Positions 10,669 through 20,322 of a DNA stretch of 64,000 nucleotides are shown here, piece after piece. The stretch's first letter is position 1. The number at the start of each line of letters is the position of its first letter. The DNA comes from Seminavis robusta (taxonomy: Eukaryota > Bacillariophyta > Bacillariophyceae > Naviculales > Naviculaceae): the NCBI GenBank assembly GCA_903772945.1, contig CAICTM010000102.1, positions 1-64,000 on the forward strand. The letters are read 5' to 3'. The translations under genes were made by a program, and so were the position numbers. The notes under the pieces were generated by a model, which was not told where the DNA came from, ran no database searches, and saw only the letters and a list, made by a program, of their open reading frames with translations.

Positions 10669-12576
10669 ATGATACCCTTGGGCTTCCTGGCATACCTCTT
10701 TCTGATTCCAATCCAAACCAAACTTCAGGCATGTTTGTTGGACCAGACAACACCACTTTGCGTTGCGAATCGCCATCAGCTGTCTTTGCCTGGACATCAT
10801 GGGAGCAACAATGAAGAAGATACCTTTTCATCACTGCTGCAGGGCATGGGCATACCCGAGTCTTCTTGTGACACTATTCTGGAAGAGCTCGTTCAAGTGG
10901 GGTTGCTCGAAGACAGGAAATCCAATGCACAGACCCTTCTGCTGATGGCACAGGATTTTGAGCAGCGACCAGAATCATTTTCGACAATACTCATATCAGA
11001 CTTTGGTTTGCCCCCATTGATTGCTCATCAAGTCCGGGCCGTTGTCATGGCCCAGCTTCGTGGGAGTAGTGTCAAAGTGGGCGATGCTTCCAGGAGTATA
11101 CCTAGTGATCTCCCTCTCAAAGAAGCTGAATCCAGTGTTACCAACAAGGTGAAAACTAAGGAAACATCACTTTCAGCAGCACTTCTTGGACCAGTCAATG
11201 GTAGCAAGAACAATATCAATAGCACAAAGGAAAAGTCTGACGAAAGCAAATATATCAATGGAGACAGGGAAGGAAAATCAAGTGAACCAGCGCCAAGAGC
11301 AATGTTTAAATCCGTGGTCGTCAACGCAAGGGCAAAAGAAAGGAGGACCAAGGTATCTGACGATGGCAATGAATACGACTATGGACTGCCGTCTGACTAT
11401 GAAAACAGGTTTCCCACCATTGCCTCCGAATTGCAAGACTTTTACTCCTTCATGACGAAACCTGCCACTTCGTCGCAGGAACCAACCATCCGTCCGGCGA
11501 CTGCAGTTGTGTACTTGCGGCATGCCAAGTTGTTCCTCGGATGGTATGCGACAACCCACAACTTTACAGAGGTCGACAATGGCAAGCTTTCCTTGTACAA
11601 GATTTTCCCCAACAAGCAAAAGAGCTCTGCCGATCCCATTCTCAGTTTCGTTCTTTGGCTACGATCCTCCAGAAAGATTTCGGTCTCTTATGAAGCCAAT
11701 GTGCTGCGAGGCCTCACCAAGTTGTTAAAGTTTCGTTTCTCCCAGGAGAGTCAATCCGATCCTGCCTATGGCGAAAAGTCATTTGATGACATTCCCCTCA
11801 TTCGAGAGATTCGCATGTTGCACCGCGATGCCAACAACCGACAAAAGGTGGCTCCTCGTTCCAGTGACGAAAAGCAAAAGTGGCTATCCTGGCCCGAGTA
11901 TTTGAATGTTGTAACTGCACTGCTCACCGAGCTCTCAGGCATGCTTGAGGAATATCACCAAGGAAGCAAAAGTACCACCACCATAGGAGCCAAAAAGAAG
12001 ATTGCGGTACTCTTTCAAAAGTATCTCATCTTGGCCATCTTTGCGTCTGTGCCCGACCGTCAGCGCACGTTGCGAGAGTTGGAGATTGGAAGGAACTTTC
12101 AAAAGGATGACACCACCGGTTGCTGGTGTATCCGACATGCAGCCGAAGACTACAAGACGGGCAAAGCGTACGGAGAACGACCGCCTCTACAATTGGCAGA
12201 ACACTTGACACCTTGGGTGGATGGCTTTCTGGAGCATTGGCGTCCTCACCTGTCTCCCGTTTCGGACACGCTCTTCGCGCAGAGTCGAACCGGGAAACCA
12301 CTGACACAGAATTCTGTCTATCAGGTTGTCAGTCGATGCTGTTGGGATAAGGCTGGAAAGCGTACCAATCCACACCTCTTGCGTGACATGTTGGTGACCC
12401 ATGTCCGAGAATCGAATGCCAGTGAGAAAGAGCTGGAGGCGCTGGCCTTGTATATGGGTCACAGCATCCAGATGCAGCGGTCATCGTATGATAGGCGCAC
12501 ATTGACCAAGAAGGTTGCGCCAGCTGTTCAATTGATGCAGTCGATCAATGGAGACCTCTCCAAGGAGGATGGCTGA
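10669..12576 (+). CDS. Tyrosine recombinase-like protein
   Basis: A 635-aa ORF. Residues about 270-360 look like a core-binding domain (AVVYLRHAKLFLGWYATT, then YEANVLRGLTKLLKFRF). The C-terminal half carries the catalytic set of tyrosine recombinases: a candidate Arg at R466 or R469 in PDRQRTLRELEIG, a hairpin Lys in YKTGKAYG, H569-L-L-R572 (HxxR box), H598 in YMGHS, and the nucleophile candidate Y607 in SSYDRR. The H-to-Y spacing of nine residues is normal for the family. The first 250 residues are low-complexity and not recognised. The start is uncertain: the first residues are hydrophobic, and the real start may be an internal Met near 10847 or a missed upstream exon. Related proteins in eukaryotes come from Crypton-type elements or are domesticated. 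No flanking repeats were found. Confidence 0.75.
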   Translation: MIPLGFLAYLFLIPIQTKLQACLLDQTTPLCVANRHQLSLPGHHGSNNEEDTFSSLLQGMGIPESSCDTILEELVQVGLLEDRKSNAQTLLLMAQDFEQRPESFSTILISDFGLPPLIAHQVRAVVMAQLRGSSVKVGDASRSIPSDLPLKEAESSVTNKVKTKETSLSAALLGPVNGSKNNINSTKEKSDESKYINGDREGKSSEPAPRAMFKSVVVNARAKERRTKVSDDGNEYDYGLPSDYENRFPTIASELQDFYSFMTKPATSSQEPTIRPATAVVYLRHAKLFLGWYATTHNFTEVDNGKLSLYKIFPNKQKSSADPILSFVLWLRSSRKISVSYEANVLRGLTKLLKFRFSQESQSDPAYGEKSFDDIPLIREIRMLHRDANNRQKVAPRSSDEKQKWLSWPEYLNVVTALLTELSGMLEEYHQGSKSTTTIGAKKKIAVLFQKYLILAIFASVPDRQRTLRELEIGRNFQKDDTTGCWCIRHAAEDYKTGKAYGERPPLQLAEHLTPWVDGFLEHWRPHLSPVSDTLFAQSRTGKPLTQNSVYQVVSRCCWDKAGKRTNPHLLRDMLVTHVRESNASEKELEALALYMGHSIQMQRSSYDRRTLTKKVAPAVQLMQSINGDLSKEDG

Positions 12577-13247
12577 GCACTCTTGATAGTAATACGGTAG
12601 ATGAGGCTGCAATGACGAGATATTGCTGAGGCAACAATCCAGGCTACAAGGAACGAAGGGACCATCGGGTATACAAGCCGTGTGAACCACAGTACTACTT
12701 CCTCTACTGCCGACAACGCTAGAGAAAGACGTGCAGGGAAGACGATACGATGTGAGCGACATGTTGCTATCATGATAGGCGTGACACACAATTTCCTGCT
12801 CGCACGAGGTACCGTACACAAGGAAAGGGGTAGAAGCGACGAGCCAAGGCTAGCTAGGCAACGCATGGTACCGGTAGCTGACACTTGGAAAAAGATGGAT
12901 AAAACAGTAAGTCCAGTCATTCTGGGATTCGCTATATTGCATGAGGCCCGAAATGGTGCAATAGAGTAAGGAATGACAGCTATCAATGCTCTAACTAGCA
13001 ATAGGATTGGTGTGACCAGGAAGGGAAGCCACATCGTTTATCCTTGTGCCGTGAACGCGCTGGTTTTCTAGCCGTTAAGTGTGGGATTGGCCATGCACGA
13101 TCCAATTGCCAAGCTTCCGAAAGATCGAGATCGACCGGGTGAGCCAGCACCGCAACAGAACAACGCAACCGACAGCCGAGGTGTTGGCATTCCCAAGCGC
13201 GATTCCTCAACTAGAACCCTTATAAAGAAGAGAGAGAGAGAGAAACG
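12577..13247. other. Intergenic, no gene seen
   Basis: Separates the recombinase-like gene from the MINDY gene. A GA-rich run (AAGAGAGAGAGAG) lies just upstream of the MINDY start codon. Confidence 0.4.
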
Positions 13248-14902
13248 ATGGCATATAGACTGAAGAATGTTAGATATCAGGTATGTTCCTCTATCTGGCC
13301 CTATGCGTACATCGACTATGGTTAGCTGCCGACAATGGGTAGCATGGGTAGCATGCGTTGGATCTTTCAGAATTTGGCGTATACCATGGATAATGCCCTG
13401 CTGAGTGACTCAGTCGGTCGAATCTCTCAGGTTCTTGGACCTGACTTTATCTATCTAATCTCATGTCTTGCCTTGTCCTTGCTTTTTCAAATGGATGACA
13501 GAAGAAGGATCGCAGGATTCTGCTTCAGAATGAGAATGGTCCATGTCCTCTACTAGCCGCGGCCAATGCTCTTTTACTGCGAGGCGCCATTAGTCTTCCG
13601 TCGGTGTGCATCCGAAACGGATGTGCGAGTCTGGAAGAAGTGGTCAATATGCTGGCAGAAAAGGCGATGAATTACAACTACAATAAACCGAACGATCTGC
13701 ACGAAAGCAACTCGGAGCAGCATTTTCATGACGTACTCAATATATTGCCCAAACTGCAGTACGGAATGGACGTCAATCCCAAGTTCACCAATGGACCCAC
13801 GGGCATGGAATTCACCAAGGAATTGACCACCTTTGATCTGTTGAGTGTTAAAATGGTACATGGCTGGTTGTTGGATCCTCAGTCGGAACAGTTGTGTGAA
13901 CTCGTGGGGTGCAAAACCTACAATGAATTGATTGAGTCGGTCGTACAGGGAAATGAGGCATCCACAGAATTGCACAAACTAGAAGAACAACTCAAGAAAT
14001 TGGAAAACTGCAGTGACAATGTATGGATTCACGTGGGTACGCCTCCGGCAGAAGATGCTGATCAACAACAACCAGAGCAACAACCACAACAAACGGATGG
14101 ACTAACCATCACCAAAGGAAAACGACAATCCGTCGGACAACTCCGCGCCGATTTTCAAGAAAAGCAAGAAGAACTCTCGAAACTGGCCACTGTAGGAGAA
14201 CTCATCAACAACTTTCTCGAAGACACGGCTCATCAACTCACACAGTATGGATTGGCCGTACTCTATGATAAACTGGACGAAAATGAACTCTGCGTCTTTT
14301 TCCGAAACAACCACTTTTCCACCATCACCAAACACGAAGGGTTGCTCTACCTATTGGTGACGGATCTAGGATACGCCAACGTCCCCAATGTGGTCTGGGA
14401 AAAATTGGATGTCATTGATGGCGATACCGAATATGTAGACGCAGGATTTTCTAGACCTGCACCACAGGCCGAGTTGAGCGCCGCGGGTCAACGTGATGCG
14501 GCTTGCAATTTGGATCCCGAGCAGTTGTTGGCACAACGTGGACAATCCGAAGCAGACTACCAGTTGGCACTGCAGATGAGTGGCGGAGGTGACAAGAAGG
14601 CTGGAAAAAAGGGCACTCTCGACGAACAAGAGGGGAAATTGATGGCGGCGGCCCTGGAATCGAGCTTGCTGGCGTACAATGGGATGGACGACGGAATCAA
14701 AGAGGTCAAGGATCATACTACCACGCAAGAAGACCGAGACCGCATCTTGGCAATGCAGATGCAGGCTCAGATCGAACAGCAAGATATTCGAATGGCCCAA
14801 AAAATGCAAGAATCAGAATGGGGGCGACAAGCGGCAGACCAACAAAGAAATGCCAATGCCAATATGGTGGACTCCGTCAAATCAACCTGTATTATTTCCT
14901 AA
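13248..14902 (+). CDS. MINDY-1/2-type deubiquitinase (FAM63)
   Basis: Exon 1 is only 33 nt (13248-13280, MAYRLKNVRYQ). Exon 2 is 13502-14902, giving 477 aa. The tiny first exon was placed because exon 2 opens with the family signature LLQNENGPCPLLA, which needs an upstream start. Catalytic residues are visible: Q20, the nucleophile C26 in NGPCPL, and H282 in FFRNNHFST. Family blocks LPKLQYGMDVN, FDLLSVKMVHGWLLDP and LYLLVTDLGY are present. The C-terminal third has ubiquitin-binding MIU-like helices (EADYQLALQMS; DRILAMQMQAQ). MINDY enzymes trim Lys48-linked polyubiquitin. The last four residues are CIIS, a CaaX prenylation motif, so membrane tethering is inferred. Confidence 0.92.
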
Positions 14903-15064
14903 CAGCACCAGGAATCGAATCATAACAACAACAACAACCCCGGCTATCCCAAGACTAGGAACCACTGATAGACTAACGTAGCAATGGCAGCTATCATTTT
15001 TGAGGAGAAACACTGAATAAAACGAACTTATATCTGTAGTCTATTTGGAATTGCTTGTCAATTG

Positions 15065-16666
15065 TTAGGTCCGAACTAGGCTATCCAACAGCTCTGTGGC
15101 AGCAACACGAGGTGTTGTCTTGCCCTCTCGGAGATCGCGCTCCAGTGTTTCGGCCTTTTGTCTCAGCACATGATCCGTCCTGGTTTGCTCCAGGATGAGA
15201 TTCTGCAGATTCTTCCACATCCAATACTTGGTTTGCTTCTGCCTCTTTTCTTGAAGTTTGCCAGACTCCATCATCAAGTTTCGGAAACGGCAGATCTCAC
15301 CCCACACGTCATCCATGCCAGTATTATCGTAGGAACTGGCCAACAGAACGGGTGGGGTTTCCCACCCCTCCAAAGTACTGCCCAGACCAGCGCGCCTGGG
15401 CCCCATCATGCGCAGGGCTCCTCGGTAGTCGGCGGCAGTATGCTTTGCTGCCACGAGAAAATTTCCGTCAGCCTTGGTCACAACAATCATATCGCACACC
15501 TCGACAATTCCTTTCTTGATGCCTTTCGAATACAGAAAGGAAGCAAAAGGTTGAGTGTGTGCCCTGCAAATTTCCGTTCCCAACTGAACCCTCTCTTTTT
15601 GCACGAACCTTGCAGATCGTCTCCGCCTCCTGGTGGCACCATCAGAATCAGCATATCGACGCTCTCTTTGACTTCAATTTCGGATTGACCTAGTCCTACC
15701 GTTTCCAACATGACAAAATCATAACCAGCCACCTGGCAAAGAGATACCACATCTTCTGTATAGGCTGAAAGCCCACCAAGGACGTTCCTGGTGGGTGATG
15801 GCCTGACATAAGCCTGGATCGCACGGCACACCAAGAAATGAGTAAGAACAAATTTTGGCACAACAGGACACAAAAGAAGAGAGCAACTGATGTTTGACTT
15901 TACCCTTTCGTGCCGAGAAAGCTCCATCATGCGAGTCTTGTCACCCAATATGGATCCACCGGTAACTGCTGAAGAAGGATCTACGCAAACCACGGCTACC
16001 TTATTGCACTGCTCATGGCTGTCGGCATCTGGGTTGTCGTCTTTGGGCAAATTCAAAAGGTGTTTTCCAAACGCTTCCACAAATGTAGATTTCCCTAAAG
16101 ATTAAGAAGAAAGAAATGAGTCATCGTTTCATATTGCCGTGATACGAGGACACTCATGGTCCTGCTCAATCCATGCGCAACAATGGGATAAATAGTCACT
16201 TACCAGCACCAGGACTCCCGGCGATACCAAGACGGAAAGATCGATCTTTTCTGTTGTGATTATTCTCGTGTCCGAGTAAATAAGTCAAGAGAAGATTGGA
16301 TTGCTTTTGGTGGTCGGCATGAGAACTCTCGATCAGGGTAATGGCCTGAGAAAGCCCCCGACGTCGATTGAAAATATGGTTTTCTCGTAGTCGTCTTGTT
16401 GCTTCATCTGGTGCATCTTCAGAAGCCATATCGTGCGGATCATCCGAGTCCAGCAACAGTTTGGCCAGACGGCGACTTTTCGCATCCATTTTTGACCAAA
16501 CGGCATCCACTTCCTCTTCCGCCGACGACGAGTCATCGGAGGCCAAGGAAGAAAACTGGCGCTGGCTCGCATATAATAGTGGACGTTGCGTTCTCCTCTG
16601 AGCCACTGGTCGAAGTATCCTGGTGAGGAACGGTCTACTTAGAATGGTTGTGGCGGTGAGTGTCAT
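15065..16666 (-). CDS. MMAA/MeaB G-protein chaperone of methylmalonyl-CoA mutase
   Basis: There are four exons: 16204-16666, 15904-16094, 15609-15813 and 15065-15522, giving 438 aa. The P-loop GSPGAGKST is rebuilt exactly across the first intron. VDPSSAVTGGSILGDKTRM, YVRPSPTRNVLGGL, the ETVGLGQSE switch and VVTKADG (the NKxD-equivalent) follow in order. These are diagnostic of the MMAA/MeaB/ArgK family, which loads and protects the adenosylcobalamin of methylmalonyl-CoA mutase in propionyl-CoA breakdown. The Arg-rich N-terminus with no acidic residues for about 40 positions looks like a mitochondrial presequence. The C-terminal helical dimerisation arm is present (residues about 360-438). Introns are 86-109 nt. 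Confidence 0.92.
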
Positions 16667-16819
16667 TTTGCTTGTTATTGTAATAGTAAGATTGAGTTGG
16701 ATAGACTAATAGTAGACAGATGAATAGCAGCTGAGTTATGGCTTTTGGAAGCTGGAAGGTGATGGATGCGATCTGGAGGGCCTCCGGTGACACCATGATG
16801 ACGTCACTATACACTCCAA

Positions 16820-17095
16820 AGTTTGGCGAGTCGCGAGGAGTCGCGACTAGCCGTTTAAAGGCGCGCGACTCTACGCGGGTTCTATAACGAGTCCTTGCAA
16901 CTCCAAACGACTCCACGCGACTCCTCGCGACTCCTTCATTAATTACTAGTATTATTAATATTAATATATACAACATGTGTCGCGACTCCACGCGACTCCA
17001 CGCGTCTATATGCGACTTTAGACGCGACTGATCGCGACTGTGCGCGACTGCGCGCGACTGCGGTCGCGACTGCACTCGCGCGACTGGTAATCGGT
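16820..17095. repeat. Island of CGCGACT words
   Basis: The word CGCGACT, mostly followed by C or G, or its reverse AGTCGCG, occurs more than ten times in under 280 bp. The left end carries the AGTCGCG orientation and the right part the CGCGACT orientation. The centre (about 16935-16975) is an AT-rich stretch. No coding sequence is visible. The arrangement resembles subterminal repeats of a small DNA transposon, but clear end repeats or a target duplication were not found. Confidence 0.6.
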
Positions 17096-17329
17096 TGGGA
17101 TCGCCAAAAAGCCACGTCACGAGAGGCCCTCCTGGACAAGGATGTTGGAGGAGGTCTCGGAAGTGGGAGGGAAGCTTCGGTTCGCATGTTCGCATTGAAT
17201 CCCATGCATTCATGAATGGGTTGGGATCGACTGACTCGATTCGTGACTGCACAAGGCAGCAGAACGGTAAACTACACCCGTATACCGGCAATGCCATTTG
17301 CAACGATTGTTTTTGTTTCCTTGAAACAG

Positions 17330-18475
17330 CCGGAATTGCCAGTACTGTGGCGTTGCTTTCACCCCCGATCACAAACCCTTGGTGGGTCCCCAGCCCAATA
17401 TGCGTGGTCTGTTCCATGCATGTGGCTCCACCTCCATGGACATGATGTTGGGAAGTGGTATGGGGCGAGAAGTGGCAACTTGGATTGCGGAAGGATCTCC
17501 CAGCCTTCAGTTTTGATTGCAGTCGCCTTCATCGAGACTGTATTGTTGATGACGTCTGGGTTCGAAATCGCACTCATGAATCCCACGCCAAGAACAATGC
17601 CAATGTCTTTCCCTACGATGAACCATTGGCAGAACGTGGCGCCCGCAAGACCGCTCTGCTCTGTACGACGAGTTGCTTCAACGTGAGCAGGAACTGACCT
17701 GGGGTTGGCCAAGGAATGAGCGACTATCTGTACATGGTAGCGGTGCAGAGCTCTCCTTTGTCCCTAGGCGACACAAGGCGACACAAGGCTCCTTGGATGA
17801 TCAAGCCTTCTCGACGTGACAACATATCGTATTGGAAGGTGTTTTGACCTTTGTCAGCGAGTTGGGCTTTGAGCTGCACGTGCCTTCCCTTCCTCCGATG
17901 CTGCCGTGGTCAACCGAGCCGTTCGAGCCCTGGGAGACGCGTACGAGGCAAGTCAAGTTGTTCCGGTCCGTGATGCGGGTAAAAGACATTCCCAAGCATA
18001 AAGAATACGCTTAAATGGACTTGGTGGAGAGGAACTGACCCGGGGTTGGCCAAGGAATGAGCGACTATCTTTGCATGATATCGGTGCAGAGCTCTCCTTT
18101 GTCCCTTGGCGATACAAGGCTCCTTGGATGACCAAGCCTTTTCTCGGTGCCAACAGAGCCGCGGTATACCGAGAAGCTCCGGTCCGTCAGGCGGGGTATC
18201 GTGCCATTGATTCCTTGTCGACCGAAATGAACTACTATCGTCATTGGCGTGCCGATCTGAGCAATGCTGATACTCCCATGAAAGCCAACATTCTTTGGTC
18301 ACGTCCGTGCTGCTCCTGAAGGTGTGACCAAGATCACCAAGAAGTGGCTGCAAGCAGGCGAGTGAGAGATTGTCGACAAGGGTACCCGTATTTCTGCGAG
18401 TCTGGTGCTGGGAACCCCCCATGATCACAAGAGGGCTACTTTTCCTGACAAGGAACTGGCATAAGGTATCATGGT
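17330..18475 (+). pseudogene. Decayed sarcosine/dimethylglycine dehydrogenase-like gene
   Basis: Pieces in changing frames match one family in order. First, the end of the FAD-binding oxidoreductase domain (TPDHKPLVGPQPNMRGLF, SMDMMLGSGMGREVATWI). Then the segment joining it to the aminomethyltransferase-like half (FSFDCSRLHRDC, RTHESHAKNNANVFPYDE). Then the folate-binding GcvT-like half (GFELHVPS, AGYRAIDSLSTEMNYYRHWR). Such enzymes demethylate sarcosine or dimethylglycine in mitochondria. Several frame changes and stops, plus the missing first two-thirds, show that it is not functional. A segment of about 120 bp occurs twice (from about 17690 and from about 18028), so part of the copy was duplicated after or during decay. 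The flanks show no obvious mobile element. Confidence 0.65.
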
Positions 18476-18894
18476 ATCCGGATACATGCTTTGTTCGTCC
18501 ATAGAATTTCCCCCCAATTTTGTGAGGGATCAAGCTTGTAGAGCGAATGACTTAAAGTAATGACCTATTAGAATCTACTCCAGCAGATAGGCCAGATGTT
18601 AACCACTAACTTGGTTCCGATCGTGACCTAGTCTAGCTAGATAGCTTGGGTTCGCTGTGGAGTACATTTCCCCCCTTGGTACCAGTAGCGACTAAGAGAT
18701 AGATGGAATTTGCTTGCCTCTCAGGATACTTTGAGAAATCATGTTATTAAATAGGAGGTTTTAATCTGGTACTCTCTGCTAATACCCTCGCCTTCACAAA
18801 AGGATGAATGTGAGGTATTAGAAAGAGAGTAGTAAGAACAATCGATATTTCCGTCACAGCATTCTGGAACTGAACCCGTGCCGATCGTTTGGAC
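18476..18894. other. Intergenic, no gene seen
   Basis: AT-rich; nothing recognised apart from short CTAGCTAG words. Confidence 0.4.
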
Positions 18895-19403
18895 CTAATG
18901 CTCTTCCACGATTCCGTGTTTTTCGTTGTACTCGTGGACAGCCTTTTCTTGGTTGATCAACTTCTGCTTGATGCGCTGGTCTGTAGTAGCAGTTATTATT
19001 ACGGTCAAAGGGGTGCAAATTAGAAATCAGAACAGGCGAGAGGTCCACAATCAATGGTAGTATCACAATAGAACTACTTACAGTCCCGAGCCATGTAGGA
19101 TGTGGAATACATGGCAACCGAGGTGAAGAGCATCAAGTGCCAGAAGGGTTTGGAGCTGCATCAGAAGGACAACAACAAAGGCAACATACATCGACGTGAG
19201 AAGTCCAGAATTCAAATGCCAATCCAAATGAATGCCTACGTATGCGTACGTAGGATCCTACGGGATGCCGATGAAAATCCAAAACTGAAATCGTACCTTC
19301 CAGCCTTCATCAAGGGATGATAGTAGTTGTACATGGCAACCCTTGAGTTGGCCACAGAGTTGGCGTACCAACTGGGAGACAAGACCTTTTCGAGTATAGA
19401 CAT
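18895..19403 (-). CDS. Mitochondrial ATP synthase subunit f candidate
   Basis: Three small exons, 19297-19403, 19082-19155 and 18895-18980, join in frame to an 88-aa protein. It starts MSILEKVLSPSWYANSVANS, has one membrane helix, and ends in a charged tail HEYNEKHGIVEEH. The block SSKPFWHLMLFTSVAMYSTS parallels GKPLWHF followed by a membrane helix and a short His/Glu-rich end in yeast Atp17 (F0 subunit f). Length and single-pass layout also fit. All splice sites are GT-AG. Subunit f helps hold the F0 stator and dimer interface in the inner mitochondrial membrane. The call rests on a short motif, so another small inner-membrane protein remains possible. The gene is divergent from MYCBP, with about 300 bp between starts. 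Confidence 0.65.
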
Positions 19404-19700
19404 GGTGGCGGTGTTATGGATGAGAAGTAAACAGCAGCAACAACGTGTGAACCACAACAATCGAGAGCGTCGTCGCATCGGGGTGCAATTGTTTTGCTCT
19501 TACGATGGTGCTCTTGAGTGTGACGTCAGAGAATGTAAAACATCTCTAACCCTATTTGTACGACTTTTTCTTTTTGTTTTTACAGTGTACACCATGGCGC
19601 CGAAATGCACCGCCTCACCACAAATCAAATCGTCGTTGATTTTGTCGAGTAGCAGTACTATCTACTCTCCCCATCTAATCGTATTGAAAACGTTGACACC

Positions 19701-20214
19701 ATGACAACTTATAATAACTCGGTGAGTGTAGCTAGCAAGAGGGAAGCCAGAGTAGGGCCAAATTGTATAGATTTTAGTGCCTCACCAATGTGCTATGTGC
19801 TATTACTAACACGCTCTCTTGGTGGTGCTGTGGGTGAAGAACAACAGCGGCGGAGGTAACAACAACAACAACAATAACAACAACAATACTGACTATTCCA
19901 AGAAGGAGGAATTCCGAAGATACCTGGAAAAAACTGGTGTGCTCGATGCGTTGACCAAGGTGCTAGTGGGTAAGGGCTGTCTAAGTCAACAACACTAGCT
20001 AGCATTGCTTCAAATTTGCCTCACCGGTGACTTTTTTCAATTCTAAAATAAAATAGGCTTGTACGAAGAACCCGAGCGTCCAGGAAATGCGATTGGATAC
20101 ATCAAGCAGTACATGGGAGCTCCTACCAATGTCGACGTTGAAGGACTGCAGAAGGAAAATGCTGAACTCAAACGACAAATCGAAAAGTTAAGGAAGCAAG
20201 CCGGAGAAAAATAG
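19701..20214 (+). CDS. MYCBP: c-Myc-binding protein homologue (MYCBP/AMY-1)
   Basis: Three exons, 19701-19721, 19840-19969 and 20057-20214, give 102 aa; the human protein is 103 aa. The match is unmistakable: KKEEFRRYLEKTGVLDALTK then, across the second intron, VLVGLYEEPERPGNAIGYIK, followed by a C-terminal coiled coil (LQKENAELKRQIEKLRKQ). A diatom-specific Asn run of about ten residues sits near the N-terminus. In animals AMY-1 binds c-Myc and A-kinase anchoring proteins and occurs in ciliary and sperm complexes; outside animals its role is unknown. The acceptor of exon 2 was chosen to keep frame; the first seven codons are the least certain part. Confidence 0.9.
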
Positions 20215-20322
20215 ATGAGGAGAATGGTATTCACAGTACAGTACAAAATACATTGGGAAGAAACAAGGCATTCATCAGCAAGTGGCAGAGATCTCATCAT
20301 CATTATTATTATTCTCTAGCCA

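Noticed and set aside
17910-18533. 207-codon minus-strand ORF
   Set aside because: It lies antisense to the sarcosine dehydrogenase relic and has no family resemblance.
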